Assembly (NCBI RefSeq): GCF_028389875.1
Contig: NC_084671.1
Coordinates: 26,691,083 to 26,755,082 of the forward strand
Direction of reading: 5' to 3'
From: Rhea pennata
Lineage: Eukaryota; Chordata; Aves; Rheiformes; Rheidae
DNA length: 64,000 bases
The position numbers and the translations under genes were made by a program. Positions 36,877-51,000 of the stretch are shown here, piece by piece. Numbering within the stretch: position 1 is the stretch's first letter; each line of letters opens with the position of its first letter. The notes beneath the pieces are model-generated. The model worked only from the letters and a program-made list of their open reading frames with translations, was not told the DNA's origin and did no database searches.

Positions 36877-39800
36877 ATGCAGGTGTATATGGACTACAAC
36901 GCCACCACGCCCGTGGCCCCGGAGGTGATGGAGGCCGTGTCGGAGGCCATGCGCGAGGCCTGGGGCAATCCCAGCAGCTCCTATGGAGCAGGTAGGGGGG
37001 CAGCTGGGGGCAGGGCGGGTGGCGCAGGGCTGGGCCCGCAGCTCTGGCCAGCCTGAGCACAGCACTGTGTGGGTGGAAACCTTCAGGTGGTTTGGGGCCA
37101 GCAGTTCCTGCGTTTGAGGCTGGCTCTTGTGGCCAGTGTAATGCTTCTGGGTCTGGATTTCCCACCTTTGGCCTCACTGTGCAGAGGCCTCTGTGGTAGT
37201 GGAGGCTCTGTGTCACCTGCAAGCAGCGGTAGCGGCTTGCTGCCACCATTGTCTGACTCCACTCTTCTCCCTGTGCTGCAACCTAGACTCATATAGAGGA
37301 TCCTAAGAAACATAGAGGAAACCCTTATTTCCTGTGCAAAACCTCAAGCTCCTGGAAGTCTGCTTGGATGCACAAGGGCATTAAGGACACTAAATATCCC
37401 TAATTAAGGCCCAGCGGCCTTCTCTGGTTCAGGACTGAGCTACTAGCATAACTACCTGTTAGCTGCTCTCCATCAGACACATAACAGAGCTCCTTGTGCC
37501 TCGCCTCCTAGGTAGGAAGGCCAAAGAAATCATCAGCACTGCTCGGGAGAGCTTGGCGAGGATGGTGGGAGGAAGGCCAGAGGATATCATCTTTACTTCA
37601 GGGGGCACAGAGGTAAGAGCACCCAGGAAGGTGACTGGCCCTGTCCTCTGTATGGAGAGGGACAGCACACAGTCTTCCTGCTGTCCCTCAGAGTATAGGT
37701 GAAGCCTCAGCTTCCTGCCTTGACTGAAGGCCCAGGTGCCAGCAGGCATCAGGCTGGTCTGGCTGTGACCAGCTCCTCGGTGCCCTTCATTTCCTTTCAA
37801 GCAAGTGAGCAATAGAGAGGAAGGATATTGCACTGGTTCTTGGCCCCCTGCCTTCTTCACAGGCCAACAACCTAGTGATCCACACTGCCCTGAGGCACTT
37901 CCGAGAGAGCCTGGAGCAGGACCAGGATGGGCCTGGGGACAGTAGCACACCAGCAGTGGGGACCACTCCACACATCATAACATCAAACGTGGAGCACGAC
38001 TCTGTGCGCCTGCCACTGGAGCATCTGGTGAAAGAGGGCCTGGCAGGTGAGCGTGGGTGCCCAAGAGAGGGCTGGAAGGAGGCTGCTGGCAGGGTAGAGG
38101 TGGGGGCATCTGTCCACAGGCTCGAGTTCGTGGTTGTAAAAGAGGGGGATTTTGCCAGTTAGTGTTTTTGTTGTGCTAGATCTGGAAGGCAGAGGAGGAT
38201 GGAGACCTGTTTGCTCCGTGGGTGTTCCCCTTTTCTCCTCTGAGGGGTACTAACACCCTGTGCATTGCTCCTGTTCCCACAAGCTGGGTGCATTATCCCA
38301 TTGGCATCCAATGCTGGTGCCCCAAGAGCCAGAGTGCTTCTCCCTGCTTGCTCCCTGGGCTGCCCTGGGCTCTGTTGGGCTGCCTGCTAATGCATGGGGC
38401 TCTCTTCTTGGCTTGCAGAAGCCACCTTCGTGCCTGTGTCCACACGAAGTGGGCAGGCTGAAGTGGATGATGTCCTTGCTGTGGTCCGGCCAACCACCTG
38501 CCTGGTTTCCATCATGCTGGCCAATAACGAAACTGGCATCATCATGGTGAGTTGGTGGCCTACGGGGCAGCAAGTGGGATAAGATAGGATCATGCAGCCT
38601 GCAGAAGGTGTCTGGGAGACATCCTTGCAAAAGAGTACGATAAGAGGGAACAAATGGTTACTCAAATGCAAACCCTCTTCCTTTCTCAAGCCTGTCTCAG
38701 AACTGAGCCAGCGCATCCGTGCCCTCAATCGGAAGAGAGCAGCAGTGGGACTGCCCAGGATCCTGGTGCACACAGATGCGGCACAGATGATTGGCAAGGG
38801 GCATGTGGATGTGCAGGAGCTGGGAGTGGATTACCTCACCATCGTGGGACACAAGGTACAGCCCTGCTTGTGTGGCCTGGCGAGCTGTTCTCCCTGCAGA
38901 ATCATCTCCTCTGCTGCGGTGTCCAGGTGCCTTGCTGCAGTGTGGCCATATCAGGGCAGCTGTAGGAAATGCAGTGGCAAAAGGTGAAGGTGGAGAAATC
39001 CAGCTGTGTCTGGACAAGAAGCACATGGGCTAGAGCACATCCCTCTATCGGCTCTGTGGAGGATCCTGGCCTGGCCCTGCTCGGGCTGTGGAGCAGAAGT
39101 CTCTTACCTGTGAGACATTGGAGCGAGGGACTTGGATCTGTCTCCTTGTGAATGACACCAAAAGGGAAGGAGTGGTTGGATCAAGGGCAGGTCCTTCGTG
39201 GTTCTCCACCAGGGCTCGGCCACATGAGCGTGTCCCACTCTTCTCCCCTAGGGTGGTGGGGGATCTAGGCTGCTAGATGCTTGTTCAGTGGCCTGAGCCA
39301 CTGGGTGATACTCTGAAGACAAGTCTTAACTCTCCCCAACCCCCATCAGCAGTCTGTGCCACTGATTTCCCCCATGATGGTACATGTACTGTGATACTAT
39401 GAGTTGCACAAGGTCTCAGCAGGGTTTGGGGGCTGTAGTTGGAGGTGATGTCCTCTCACTGCCTGCAGCCCTCATCTCATCACTGCTCTCTGATGCTGGG
39501 CTTATCCCTGGGGCCTAACCCTCACTTCCTCTCTGGGAATGTCTTTCCCAGCACCTACTCTTCCTCTCTCATCTACTGTCCTCAGACCTACTGATCCCAG
39601 CTCTGCTCCAGCACTTTGCTGGGACTTTGGGAGGTGCCACCACCTGGCCCTTTCTTCTTCCAGTGCTGAGGTGCTTTACATGCAGCACTGACCCAGCCCT
39701 GGAGAGAGGGTGTGGAGGTGAGAGCAGAGCTGGGCCATGGCAGCTGTGGGTACATCAAGGTGGCACCTGGGGCATTGATACCATCATGTCTGTTTGGAAT

Positions 39801-42662
39801 GGCAACAGGCTTGTGTGTCTGTCACAAGAGCATGGTGGGGTGCAAGCAGGGAGCTGTGGGTTTCCTGGATCCCAGGGCCACTGCTGGGCAAAGGTGAGTG
39901 ACAGGGCTCCTGCAGGTCAGGAGAAACCTGTTTGGCAGTGCCTGGCAAGAAGCTGAAGCCCACCTGAGTGGGGAGCAGGTCTTTGACTGTAGAGCATGCA
40001 GAGGAGGCTGAGGACAGCAGTGAAGCTTGTGTGAGTGAGATGGGCTGGGGTCAGCACTGGAGGACTCTTGGATTCGGTGGGTGCACAGCAAAAAGGCACC
40101 AAGACTCCAGGCCCCTGGTTCAGGGTGGCCGTTTGTCCCTGCAGTTCTACGCCCCACGGATCGGTGCGCTGTACGTGCATGGCCCTGGCATCACCACCCC
40201 ACTGCACCCAATGCTCTTTGGAGGGGGGCAGGAGAGGAATTTCCGTCCAGGGTAAGGTGGCTGGATGGTGGGCTGTGCTGTCTGCTGGTCCAGGGAAATG
40301 ACGAGTCACTGCTTCCTCTTCCCTTCCAGCACCGAGAACACCCCGATGATCGCTGGCCTAGGCAAAGTGAGTTGGTGATGGCAAAGGGTGAGCAGGGGGT
40401 CATGAGCATTTCCCTGGAGCTGCTGCCTGGTGGAACCAGCCTGCTGCACTCCCAGATCTTTAGGAGTGACAGACCATGGGTGCAGGAGGACACCCAAAAC
40501 CCAAGGAAGGGAGATGGGAGTTTCCAGCAGCAGTCAAAGGAATTGCTTTGAAGCACTCGGTACAGGCTGTACCACACAGCCTCCCTGGCAGTGGGACAGT
40601 CACACAGCTTATGTGCTGCACAAGGCACCTACAGCCTACCAGGGCTGTGCAGGTGACCTGGCAAACGCAGAGGCTCTTCCAGGGCTAAACTGGCATGCCA
40701 GGAGGCCGTGCACAGGGGGAGTTGGCTGGGGTTTGCTGATGGAGCCTCTCTGGGTTCTTTTTTCTCCACAGGCTGCAGAGCTAGTGAGTAGGAACTGGGA
40801 GGCCTATGAGGCTCACATGCGGGATGTTCGGGATTACCTGGAGGCCAGGTTGGAGGTGAGCAGACCTGATTCGCATTCATTTCTCCCCTCCCTGGGTTTC
40901 AGCTTGCAGAGTGGCAGGCACATGAGAGTGCTAGGAGAGATGCAGGTGGTGGTGAAGGAGGGGAGAAAACAGGCTAAAGGTGCTTAAGTCCAGGCTGGGT
41001 AAGAGCAGGGGCACCAGGGAAGGGAGTTGTTTAGACCAGTCTTCCTTCTGCCATCCCTCATCCAGCCCAGCTTTAGGATGGGAAGAAGACACAGCCCATC
41101 CCTCTCTGTCTAGCGCTATGAGTCTAACTGTGCAGCTCCCATCTCCTCTGTGCCTGGTCCTGGCAACTGCCCCAGCTGCTCACCCCATCTCCTCGCTGGT
41201 GATGGGGGGGGGGTTGTGGCAGACTCCAGCCGCTCCTTTTGGCCGTTGCCCACCTCGCTTGGGGCTCTCAAGGTAGTCAGAGGGGCAAAATAGAAGTTTC
41301 TGTGAGGGAGGACCAGGTGTATTTTCCTCAGGTCCTTGAGCCAGGGTGGGCATGACCCTCTGGCCCAGCTGCTTCCTGGCCAGAACAGAGCTGCTTATGT
41401 TCTTAGAGTGGTTCATAGCCCTCTGATTTCTCTAGGCCTCCTTCAGGAAGCAGAAGATCCACCTCAACAGCCAGTTTACAGGCTCCAGGCGACTCTGCAA
41501 CACCTGTAACTTCTCCATCGTGGGCCCAGGCCTTCAAGGTAGCTCTGCCCATATGTTTCCCGCATGCCCTCACCCTACCACTGCCCCATGGTGGTCCCTG
41601 TGGAGCTGAGCGCCTGCCTTGCACAGCTTGCCACAGGCCTGAGCACACAGGCACCCAGCTGCAGCTTGGGCATGGAGATGCAGGCAGGCAGTGTACCGCA
41701 GGCCGCCCTTGGCGGCAGCCTGGGTGCTGGGAGATCTGTGCTTGTGTGCCCTGCAGGGCGAAGGGTGCTGTCGCGCTGTAAGACACTTCTTGCCAGTGTT
41801 GGGGCCGCCTGCCACTCCGAGAAGGGGGATCGGTAAGCAGCTGGTTTTTCCAGGCCCAAGTCCTCTCCCAGTGGGAGAGCAGCAGGGAGGGGGGAACAAG
41901 AAAGCGAAAGGGACACTGAATGGCTGTGGGCAGTGTTACCAGGAGCAGCAGAGGTTTAAAACTCTTCAGAGGGGCTGAAGGGCAGCAAAGGAGGGGTTAT
42001 TGCAGGGAGCACATCTGAAATGTGTAGCCACAGCTGTCCTGCTGGGAAGGATCATACCCCTTCTGGTTCTGATGAGCCACGTAACCTTGGAGGTGCTCCT
42101 CAACTGGTACTGCTAGAAGAGTCCACCTTAAGTTTTTGTGCTTAAGCTCACCCACTCAAGCCCATGTAGGATCTCTTCAGAGAGCTCCTTTGGGAGTATA
42201 TGGGGACAGTAGGTGCTTCTGAGACGGTCTGAAGCAAATGCCACACAGAGCAGAGCTGCCAACACATGGACACTAAGGAGATTCCTCCCTGGAGGGGAAG
42301 GGGCCAGATCCACTGAAGGGCAATGAGCCCAGCAGGAGCACGTGCCTTCAGAAAGCAGGCAGGCTGCTGTTGAGGAGACAGGTTTGGTTGGGAGTACATC
42401 TGGAGAGATGCTCCATTTCATGCCTTCTGTGAAGCTTTTGGGTGAGGCATGTGCTTCCTCAGCCCTTGAGTTAAACCCTGCTCACCTCCCTCTCTGTTGC
42501 AGGCCCTCCTCGATTCTGCTCAGCTGTGGGATCCCCTACGACGTGGCACAGAACGCCTTGCGGCTGAGTGTGGGGCGAGACACGACCCGGGAGGATGTGG
42601 ATCTGGTTGTGCAGGACCTCATGCAGGCAGTGGCGCAGCTGGACCAGGACAGAGCCCCTTAG
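36877..42662 (+). CDS. SCLY: SCLY, selenocysteine lyase
   Basis: PLP-dependent enzyme of the NifS/class V aminotransferase fold that splits L-selenocysteine into alanine and selenide, recycling selenium in the cytosol. Eleven exons join in phase: 36877-36991, 37512-37612, 37863-38046, 38419-38546, 38691-38855, 40145-40251, 40330-40366, 40772-40855, 41436-41538, 41757-41832, 42503-42662. Total 419 residues; mammalian forms are about 445, longer at the N-terminus. Visible features: [10 protein letters not shown] at the start, FTSGGTEANNLVIH (cofactor loop), HTDAAQ, the PLP lysine in [25 protein letters not shown], and the active-site cysteine in [10 protein letters not shown]. The start ATG is tentative: an acceptor-like CCCCACAG at 36834-36841 allows an upstream first exon with a different N-terminus. 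Nothing suggests loss of function. Confidence 0.95.
38856..40144 (+). other. SCLY intron 5
   Basis: Largest SCLY intron, 1.3 kb, GTACAG donor and CCCTGCAG acceptor. Nothing else recognised. Confidence 0.85.
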
Positions 42663-45015
42663 GCCCAGAGAGTGGCTCCCCGGCCGTCAGCCAGGTTCTT
42701 GGGACAGGATTATTATTCCCTTTGGGTGCTGGCTGCCTCCGTGCAAAACAGACCTTTTAAACAACCTGGTTAGAGCAGCTGTTCCCTCTGTTAGCTGCAG
42801 GGGTGCAAGACAGTAGCCAAGATAACAGCAAGCCACTGCTGACAGGAGAGGCCTCTCCAACTCTGCATCCAATCTAGCAACCATATGGCAGTGGACTGAG
42901 TCAATTCTGGTTGAATATTTTTGGTAGGATTAACTTTCTACCTGATCAGCTAGCTTTGTGATCACGGGTTGGATGTCGGGGAAATGATGGCTGGTGGTAG
43001 CAGGAGGAGGAAGCAGCATGACCAGTTTCAGCAGCAACGTGCTTTTAGGCTAGCTTAGCTGTATTTCAGCTTGCCCTTGCAGGGATCGTAGAGGGGGCTG
43101 GCGTATCTCCACAGCCTGTGCTGCTTGAGCAGAGAAGCTTGCTCAAGTGCAGGGTAGTGTGGTCTGCGCCAAGGGGGCAGCTGCGCTGCTTTGGGGATGG
43201 GGCGGTGCATCACAGGCTTGCTCAGGACTCTGTATCTGCTGCCCAGTGCAGGCATTTGGGGAGCCTTGCTGCCAGGCTGCTCCCTGCTTGTTAGCACATA
43301 CCCAGCTGCTGCAAACAAGTGTGTGTGTGTGCATGGATGCAACAGGGTCTCAATGCTTGACTCCCTCCAGAGGATAATAGGCTGTGGGAGATGGAGGTGT
43401 TTTTTTTTTTTTGCCTTTTTTTTCCTTTCAACAAAGCAAGTTTGCCTGCTGTATTTCAGCAAGTGAGGAGTTTATAGTAGCACAGCAAGGTGCTGGGCTG
43501 GGAACTGCCCTTGCCTGACAGGGCCCTAAGTTACCAAGGATTTGTTGGCTGGGATGGTATTGGGTATGGTTTTCCCAGCGCTAGGTTGCCTTACTTGCTG
43601 CCCTTCCTCCTGTCCTTCCCACAGTGAGCAGAGCTCCTGTCACAAGCTGCAGGTATCCCTAAAGAAAAGACTTGTGGGGGCTGCCCTGAGTGTGTGCCAG
43701 CACCTGAGGAAATGTGTTGCCCCTGCGTGGCTAAGGCGGTCGCTCTGATGACTGGCAGGAGGATTCAAGCATCACATGCATTAGGAGCATTGCTGGCTGG
43801 TCGCGCTGACTGTTGGGGGGTCTGGTCTCCCTGTGTGTTCATAGGAATAAAAGTGAATGCCACTGCTGTGGCTTTTTCCAAAGTAAAATGCCTTTTCCGT
43901 TTTGGGAGTAACGGGACTGGTTGGGATTATTTGATGCTTTTTTTTTCCCCTCAGAAAATGGTCATGTCTCAGGCTCTGTGCGGGACCCAGGTCAGCTGGA
44001 GAGGGGAGGTGTCCACAGCCCCTGGCTGGCAGAGGGGAGAGAGCCAAACCCACCTTGTGGGCCCCATTACAACTGCAGTCTGAAGCCTTTCCCTCTACTC
44101 AAATGGTACCTGCATTAGAGACGCTCCAGGTGGTTTCGTAAGGCAAAAACAGGCAGCCGGTGCTTTTGCTGGCAGGATTTCTGCATTTGAGTGTCCATCT
44201 GTTCTGCCAATGTGGTGCAGGGGCTTCGATTACAGTGCAGATCAAGGGCCTGTGTGATTTGAGTTTATATGTGAGGTCAGACGGAAAGCAAAAAGCAAGG
44301 AAAGGAAGGAGAGGGAAAAGAAGCCAGTGGGTTTGGACCCATCCTGCTCCCTGCTGAGGACTGGCATGCTAACTCTGGTTGCTCCCCTGCAGATAACGTA
44401 CCATTGTGCCCCTGCCCTCAGGCCCTGGTATTTCACACACCTCCTTGGCACTGAGAGCTGGAGAAGCCCTACCCTGCAACACCCACCACCACCACCACCA
44501 TTTCTGTTGTGCGTTCAGCATTGCTTTTTCTCATCCAACAGAGCTAGGAAAGCAAAAATTACAGAAATAGAGTGTGTGCTGCTCGCCCTAAGTAGCAGAG
44601 GGGCTCTTCTGATGTGATGATACACCTGAGCCAGGCTCTCCAACCACAGTCATGGCAGGCACAGTTTCCCAAAGCAACATAGTCACCCCATCTTGGTGAT
44701 GCTGTGTGGCAGTAACCCTAGGGCTCCCCTTCTGTCATACGGCAAACACGGCTAGGGCTGTCACCTGGAGGGGGTCACAATGGGACGTTCCCTTGCCATG
44801 GCAATGGCTCCATGGTCTGCAGTGCTACCAGCCCTCTTTGCACGTCCCCCAAGGCCTGGGAGAGCACAGCTCCTCCCTACAGCACACTGCAAGGGCTGCA
44901 GGGCAGCAGGCCTGGGCCTGCTGGGGGTGGTTGGGGCAGGAGGAGGCGGGGGGGGGGGTCCCTCATCACTCTCAGCTGCAGGTACCATCTCTGAGCACAG
45001 GAGAGTGAGGCAGCG
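42663..45015. other. SCLY 3' UTR and intergenic spacer
   Basis: An AATAAA at 43846-43851 is a plausible SCLY poly(A) signal, giving a UTR of about 1.2 kb. A (CCA)n run at about 44480-44500 and a G-run near 44948-44958 follow. No other gene seen. Confidence 0.5.
43846..43851 (+). terminator. SCLY: Poly(A) signal AATAAA, probable SCLY 3' end
   Basis: Canonical hexamer 1.2 kb after the SCLY stop codon, on the coding strand. Further AATAAA hexamers occur near 45210 and 45423, already inside the next gene's first intron. Confidence 0.4.
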
Positions 45016-48000
45016 ATGGTGACACACTGGGATGCTCTCTACAGGCGGTACCAGCTGCACCAGTACCTGATGCTCATGGAGCTTCAGCAGGAGGGTAAGG
45101 TCTCGCTGTGGTGCCAGCCAGAAGGAGGCTCTGATACCTGAGGCTTGCCTTGAGGAAAGGTGTCGTGCAGCTCCTGCTGGGCTGCACAGAGGCTGCCTTC
45201 CTAATGACAGGAATAAAGCCTTTGAGTTTTCATCTACTACAATTTCCTTCTCTGTTGGGATTCCAGCCACTGCCTCTGGGCTCTTCTCACTACAAATTCT
45301 TGCATCTCCCAACTGGCAGCTCTGAACTCCAAATACCTTTCCATTTTGGGTATCAGCCACAGGATCCCCTCGACCTAAACAGACCTCAGGTCTCTGTTTC
45401 AGCTCCAGATGGTGCCTGGGCTCTCAATAAAACTCCTAGAAATCCCAAGACTCAATGCTGCACCTCAGTTTGGAGGGCTGTGGAGGTCACTACCCTACCA
45501 CCTCACCAGTTAAGGGTGTGAGCTCGCTGATGCAGAGCATCACCTGCTTCTCGCTTGCTTTCCAGATATTGTCAGTATCTGGAATGGTGTGGCTGAGTAC
45601 ATTCAACGACACCTACTAATGAACAGGGTAAGGTTTGTACCCTGTTCCTCCCCACCAGCCCTGATGGCTTCAGCAGCCTCTTGGTCACTGACTGCAATGG
45701 ATCAGGTTTTTCATCTGAAAAAGTACTTTTTCTTTTTGCCCTGTTCTTAGGGAGTGAAAATCAATGGACTTGGGACATTCTTTGTTGTTAGACAATATTT
45801 ACCAACAAGGAACAATGACCTTCTTCCTGTTCAGAGACCTGTATTTAATCTATCTGTGACTGCTGCAGTGGTTCATCAGATCAAATACACTAACAGAGAC
45901 ATTCCTGGTAAGGAGTGATGAAAACCCTGGCTTTCCCTCAGGCCACCTCATGGCTGGGTGCTAGGAGCTGCTCCTAGGTGATGGTTACAAGCACAAATTT
46001 CCTTCCTAACATCCGTGAACAATTTCAGCTCATCCAAATCAAGCAGCCCACCAAGGAGCAGTGTCTAAGAAGGATCCTTTCAGAATAACTTCATAGTAAC
46101 ACTCTGTAAAATTAAACTCCCTGTCTTTGAAAGGCTTTAACGAGTGGCTCTGTGCCACTTGTGCCTGGTTGGTATTGTGGTGATTGCTGGCTAATGGCAA
46201 TTTAAAGCTAATCCATGTTTATATCACACTCAGACCATGAGTAGACAAACACCAGCGATCAGACTGGTTTTTATAGACACAGTCTAGTTCAAAGTGGGTT
46301 GGCATCAGTTGGAGACTACCTCAAAACAGAGGTGGAGGCAGTAGCTGGTACAAAACACCACCAGTGATCAAGTTAGCTCTGGTTTCTGGTGCTAATCCTG
46401 CAGCTGTAGTGTGGCACTGATGATGCCAGCAGTGTAGCAACAATTGTCTGTGAGCCTGGACCTGCCAAAACTTCCTGTTAGTCTGCTCTGTGGTGGGATA
46501 TGTGATTCTTGCTCTCTTGGGGTGTCACAGGGGACGTGATGATTCTGCCAGTGTACCACCACAAGATGCGCTTGGAGCCCTTCTTTCGCAAGAGGACAGT
46601 GGAGCGGTGCATGGAGGAGACCCTGATCTGTTTGTCTCGCCTTCTTGAAAACGCATGCGACGTGGACTTTGTTTTCAGAGACATTGGTGTTCTCGTTATC
46701 CGAGAAAACAGAGTGCGTATGAGATTTTACAAAGAGTTCCTTGAAACTCTAGATCAGACTGGGACTCTGGCAGAAGCTCTTCTCCGCGTAAGTTTTTTTG
46801 TTTCCTCCTACTACTCTGCATTTGAAATCCTTAGAAATGTTCTTGCAGCACTTGTGAACTGGTCTCTCTGGGCAGGCTGTGACTTGTGCAGTCACATGGG
46901 CTACAACACTGCGAAGTCTCCATAGAGCTCTTCCCACTGCTTAGTGTGTCAGTGACACTCAGAGGAGCTGCCCTGGGTCAAACCTGGCTAATCTGCTGCT
47001 TTCCCCTGCACTGGCCTCTGAGGGTTCCTCCATTAGCAAAGAACTGTTCTCCTGGCTGTGCATCTTGATTCTTGCCTTTGCAAAAAGCCTGGCAGTTTAT
47101 TACTCAGTATTTACTCAGTGCTGTGCTGCACCTCCTTGCCAGAACAAGGCTTTGGTGTTGACAAAAGGTCCTTAGTTAGAGGACTGCAGAGGGGCCACTC
47201 CATCTCTGAGCAACAGAAAGACCGCCTGCTTCTGTGAGCAGAAAGATCACATCCTTGGCACCATCTCACATGTTGCTGTCACCATTGCAGGATCCAATGA
47301 CAAAGGATTCAGTTATAACAGACAGGGAATCCATTGTGCCTCAGAGTGATGACAGCGATGCAGGTATCTTCATGTTTCCAAGGTGAGTACATTTGTTTTG
47401 TCACCTGCGGCTGACTCGTTGAACGCAGTTTTAGTCCCTCTGTGGTGGAGATGGAGATGTTCTCTGTTTGCTGAAGTTGGAGGATGGATGGATGAAATAT
47501 GGAGAGCATCTCTTGGAAGGTGGCTCAGAGATCCAGATCTGTACAAGTCATGCATTTGTGACACTTCCCTATCTTTTGTGAGACCTGGGTAAATTATGGG
47601 AGCAACTTCTCAAAGGTGGAAGCTTATGTTTGTGAGGTTCAGCAGAGCTCTGTCAAAATGATTTTGGAGAAAGAGTTAAAAAGAAAAGAGTCTGTTTCCT
47701 ATGTGGACTCCTACTAAAAGATGACAGATGATCCCCAAGGAGGATTTGCGTTAGGGTAAACTTTCTCCCCGAAAGACTGGCAATGCAGTCTAGAAGAGAC
47801 TAATGAAGACTTCTCAGCCCTAAGGATGCTGCCTGTGCTACGGCCTTAAGAACACCTCTGTGCCCTGATATTTAGCGCAAGTTGCAAAGGGAATGTGGTG
47901 CCCTTTATTCCAAGTGGTCTCTCTTCTTGTTTCCAGATTGGAGATAAAGAAGGTACATAGACCACCATTCTGGAAAACTCCCAGAAAAAGAATTGTAAAG

Positions 48001-51000
48001 CTCACTCAGGGAAAGAAGGCAGGGAAAGAAACGGTTGATGAGAAGATTGCTAGAAAAGGTAAAGTAAGAGCTGGATCCTGACAGAGAGCGGTAGATTTTC
48101 CTTTCATCTGTTCTGCTGGGGCATGAGAGCTGAGGTTGCAATGCAACGCATGGTACAGTCAAATGTGCTTCTTGTGACTCTGTTTACCCATGATGGTCAA
48201 CTTGCAGCAACTCCTTAGGCAACAAGATCTCAGGACAGCCCAGCACGCCACAGGCAGTTGATACCTCTGAGTTGCATTTACCCACTGAGCTCTAGTGTCA
48301 CAAACAGAGAAAATCGCTCTGCAAAGTGAATAGCAAATTCAACTTTAAGCTGTAAAAAATGAAGGAGGTGACATAGCTCATGAAGCCAATTTCTGTTAAT
48401 CTGAGGAGAAAAATCATCTGCATCTAAGCTGTATCAAAGCTTAATTTCATTTTGGATGTCAGATTTCTAGCTCTTTTCTTCCAATGACTTATCAGCTTTA
48501 CTAAAAGCATGTCTACGGGGGCAGTATGCCAAAGGAGCACCTTTGTGGATATGCCATCAGGACAAAGATCCAAGAAACTGTTCCCTTTCTGTGAAATTAT
48601 AACTCCAGATTCCAGACTCTTGGGTCACCATCTCCTAGCTAGCTCCCCACTGCAGAATAAGGGTAAGGAAAGCGGTCAAGATATAACACTGCAGGGAATA
48701 AGTTTGCACTGCAAAAACAAAGGGCTGGATGAGAGCTAGTGTCAGAAAGGGTCTAGGGCCCCTTAGGAGACAAGACCACCAGGAAAGCTGAGTTGCCGTC
48801 TCAGGAATTTTCAGAAAAGGCCTGAGCAGATGTGTGTGTCCTTCTTGTTTGAATTGTCACAAATATGCTGCTCTGCTGAGGCTGCCTGGTTCCTGCTTAC
48901 AGCAAGCCTTCTTGGAAAGCACCTCCTGGGCCAGGAGAGAATTTCTTCAGTCAAGATAACAGAACAAAAAAGGGAGGAGATCAAAGAGCCTTCTGTCAGG
49001 TGAGTTTCTTGGTGAAGCAGTGGAGGGGCACGCTGTGCTTGTGGTTGAGTCCTTGTGAACTTTGGGCTCCCTGGATGGATTAACATGGAGAGATGTTCAC
49101 ATGAGAGGTGCGTGCTCTCGCTGCATGGCGAGTGGGTACCTAGTTTATGGGACTCGTGATTATTTGATGGGAATGGTGCTTATTTCCATCAAACTATTGC
49201 AGTTTCATGAGCAGGAGCTCATGGGCTCAGTCCAAGGGCTCTTCTAACCGTTCCTTGATGACATTGCTGTCTGAGCACTGGTCCATGTGCTGGGGGAGGG
49301 AGAGCTGACTCTAACAGAATCAAACACATTTGAGTCTGTTTTAACACCAAGGATGCTGCTCCACAGGGCAATTGTCCTGTCCAAGGAGGCAGAGCAGGGT
49401 CTGTTTTCACTATTTGTTTAGGGTACATTTTCTTCATAAGAAGCCTCCTCTTTTATACCAAACCTGTTTTTGTGGCAGTCTCAAGAGGCATACTGAAGAT
49501 GGAGAAATGGCAGGACTCAATCACTTTCTCCTTTGACAGTCTCCCCCTGTAATAGTCCATTTTCCACCCCTGAACACACAGCTTTTTGCCCACCCAGCAG
49601 TGGGCAGGAGAGGGTGATGTGATGTCCAGGAACCTGTCATTTAAACAACAATGATTCTCCTTGGCTCATAAGAAGAGGGCTCTGATCTAGGCATCCTGGC
49701 TTGCCCCTGGGGAACATCATGCTACACCTAAATGTCACAGCTCGGGGCCTTTCATTCTCCTTTTATTTGAGTGCAGCAATTTGCCTCCACATGCCTCTCC
49801 TGCAGAGCTGCCTCTGCTGCACAAGCAGGCACGTGGCTAGTGAGGACAGAATGTCTGAACATGCGACGGGCTAGTTCTGCAAACTCATGCAGGTCTGTCT
49901 TTTCAGCCAGCCGCTAGCAATGCCAGAGGGCTCCCAGAAGGACGAGAAAGTTGAGAGCAAACACACTCCTGATGACCAACCTGGAACTGTTAGTGAAGGT
50001 CACAACAGGGCACAAAAGGTAGGGGCTGCACGATAGGGATTGGTGCAATTATTGTGTTGCTGTTAATTGTGGAAAAGCACAGTCATGGACACTGATTCTT
50101 AAAAGACTCTTTAGTATATGTTCATGTGAATGTTAAATTGTTCCACTTGAATGTTAATTGAAAAGATGAAAGTTAGTATTCCTTTTTTGCAGTATATGAT
50201 GTACTTCTGTGGCCTCGTGAAACAGATGTATTGGGCAGTATTTTTCACAGAAATGTTACCTGTTAGGCTTTTGTGGGATTAAAAACTGAGTATCTTTATA
50301 GGTCATTGATTATTTAGGTGATTGCTCAGCAGAGGATAGTGCTTCAGTTGGGTGTGTAACAGCCTGGGAGCTAAACATTGCTGCCAGAGGGGCTCAAGGC
50401 AAGAGGCAGGAGAGCGAGACAGAGAGAGGAAGAGAGAAACGAAGCCCCAGCAGAGGAGGCTGATGTTGCATACTGGTGTGCTTCTGTCACCCTCCAGGAG
50501 ATACAATACCTGCCTACCCCATGGGACCAAAAAAACCGCTGGGCAACCTGGGACGAAGACAGGCGCCAGAGAGAAAGAGCAGACCTGGCAGCCGTACTAG
50601 CTAGGAGAGAAAAGGAAAAGCAGTGGATGGCCAAGGTACTGGCAGCATTTTAAAGCATGTGGAAAAATGGCCTTTCTCTCAGCAAAGGACTGTGGTTTGA
50701 AAGCATCTCAAGTCCTGAAGCCACTGCAGCACTGCTGCTGCGAGGCAGCTGACACCTGACAGCCATGTGTGCCGCAGGACAAACTCGCGGTCTGCTGGGG
50801 AGATGATGTGAGGGATCACTCCTGCCTTGAGCTGAGGCAGTTTCTGCCTGTGGTTCCCCCACTGGAAGCTGGACACAAGCTTTCCCAGCTGAATGGCTTG
50901 AGCTAGTCCTATCCAGACTGCCTGCAGGGATGCACCTCCAGCTGGTCCTTCTCTTTACTAGCTTTACATATGTTAGGGGACCAGGAATATTATTTGTAAT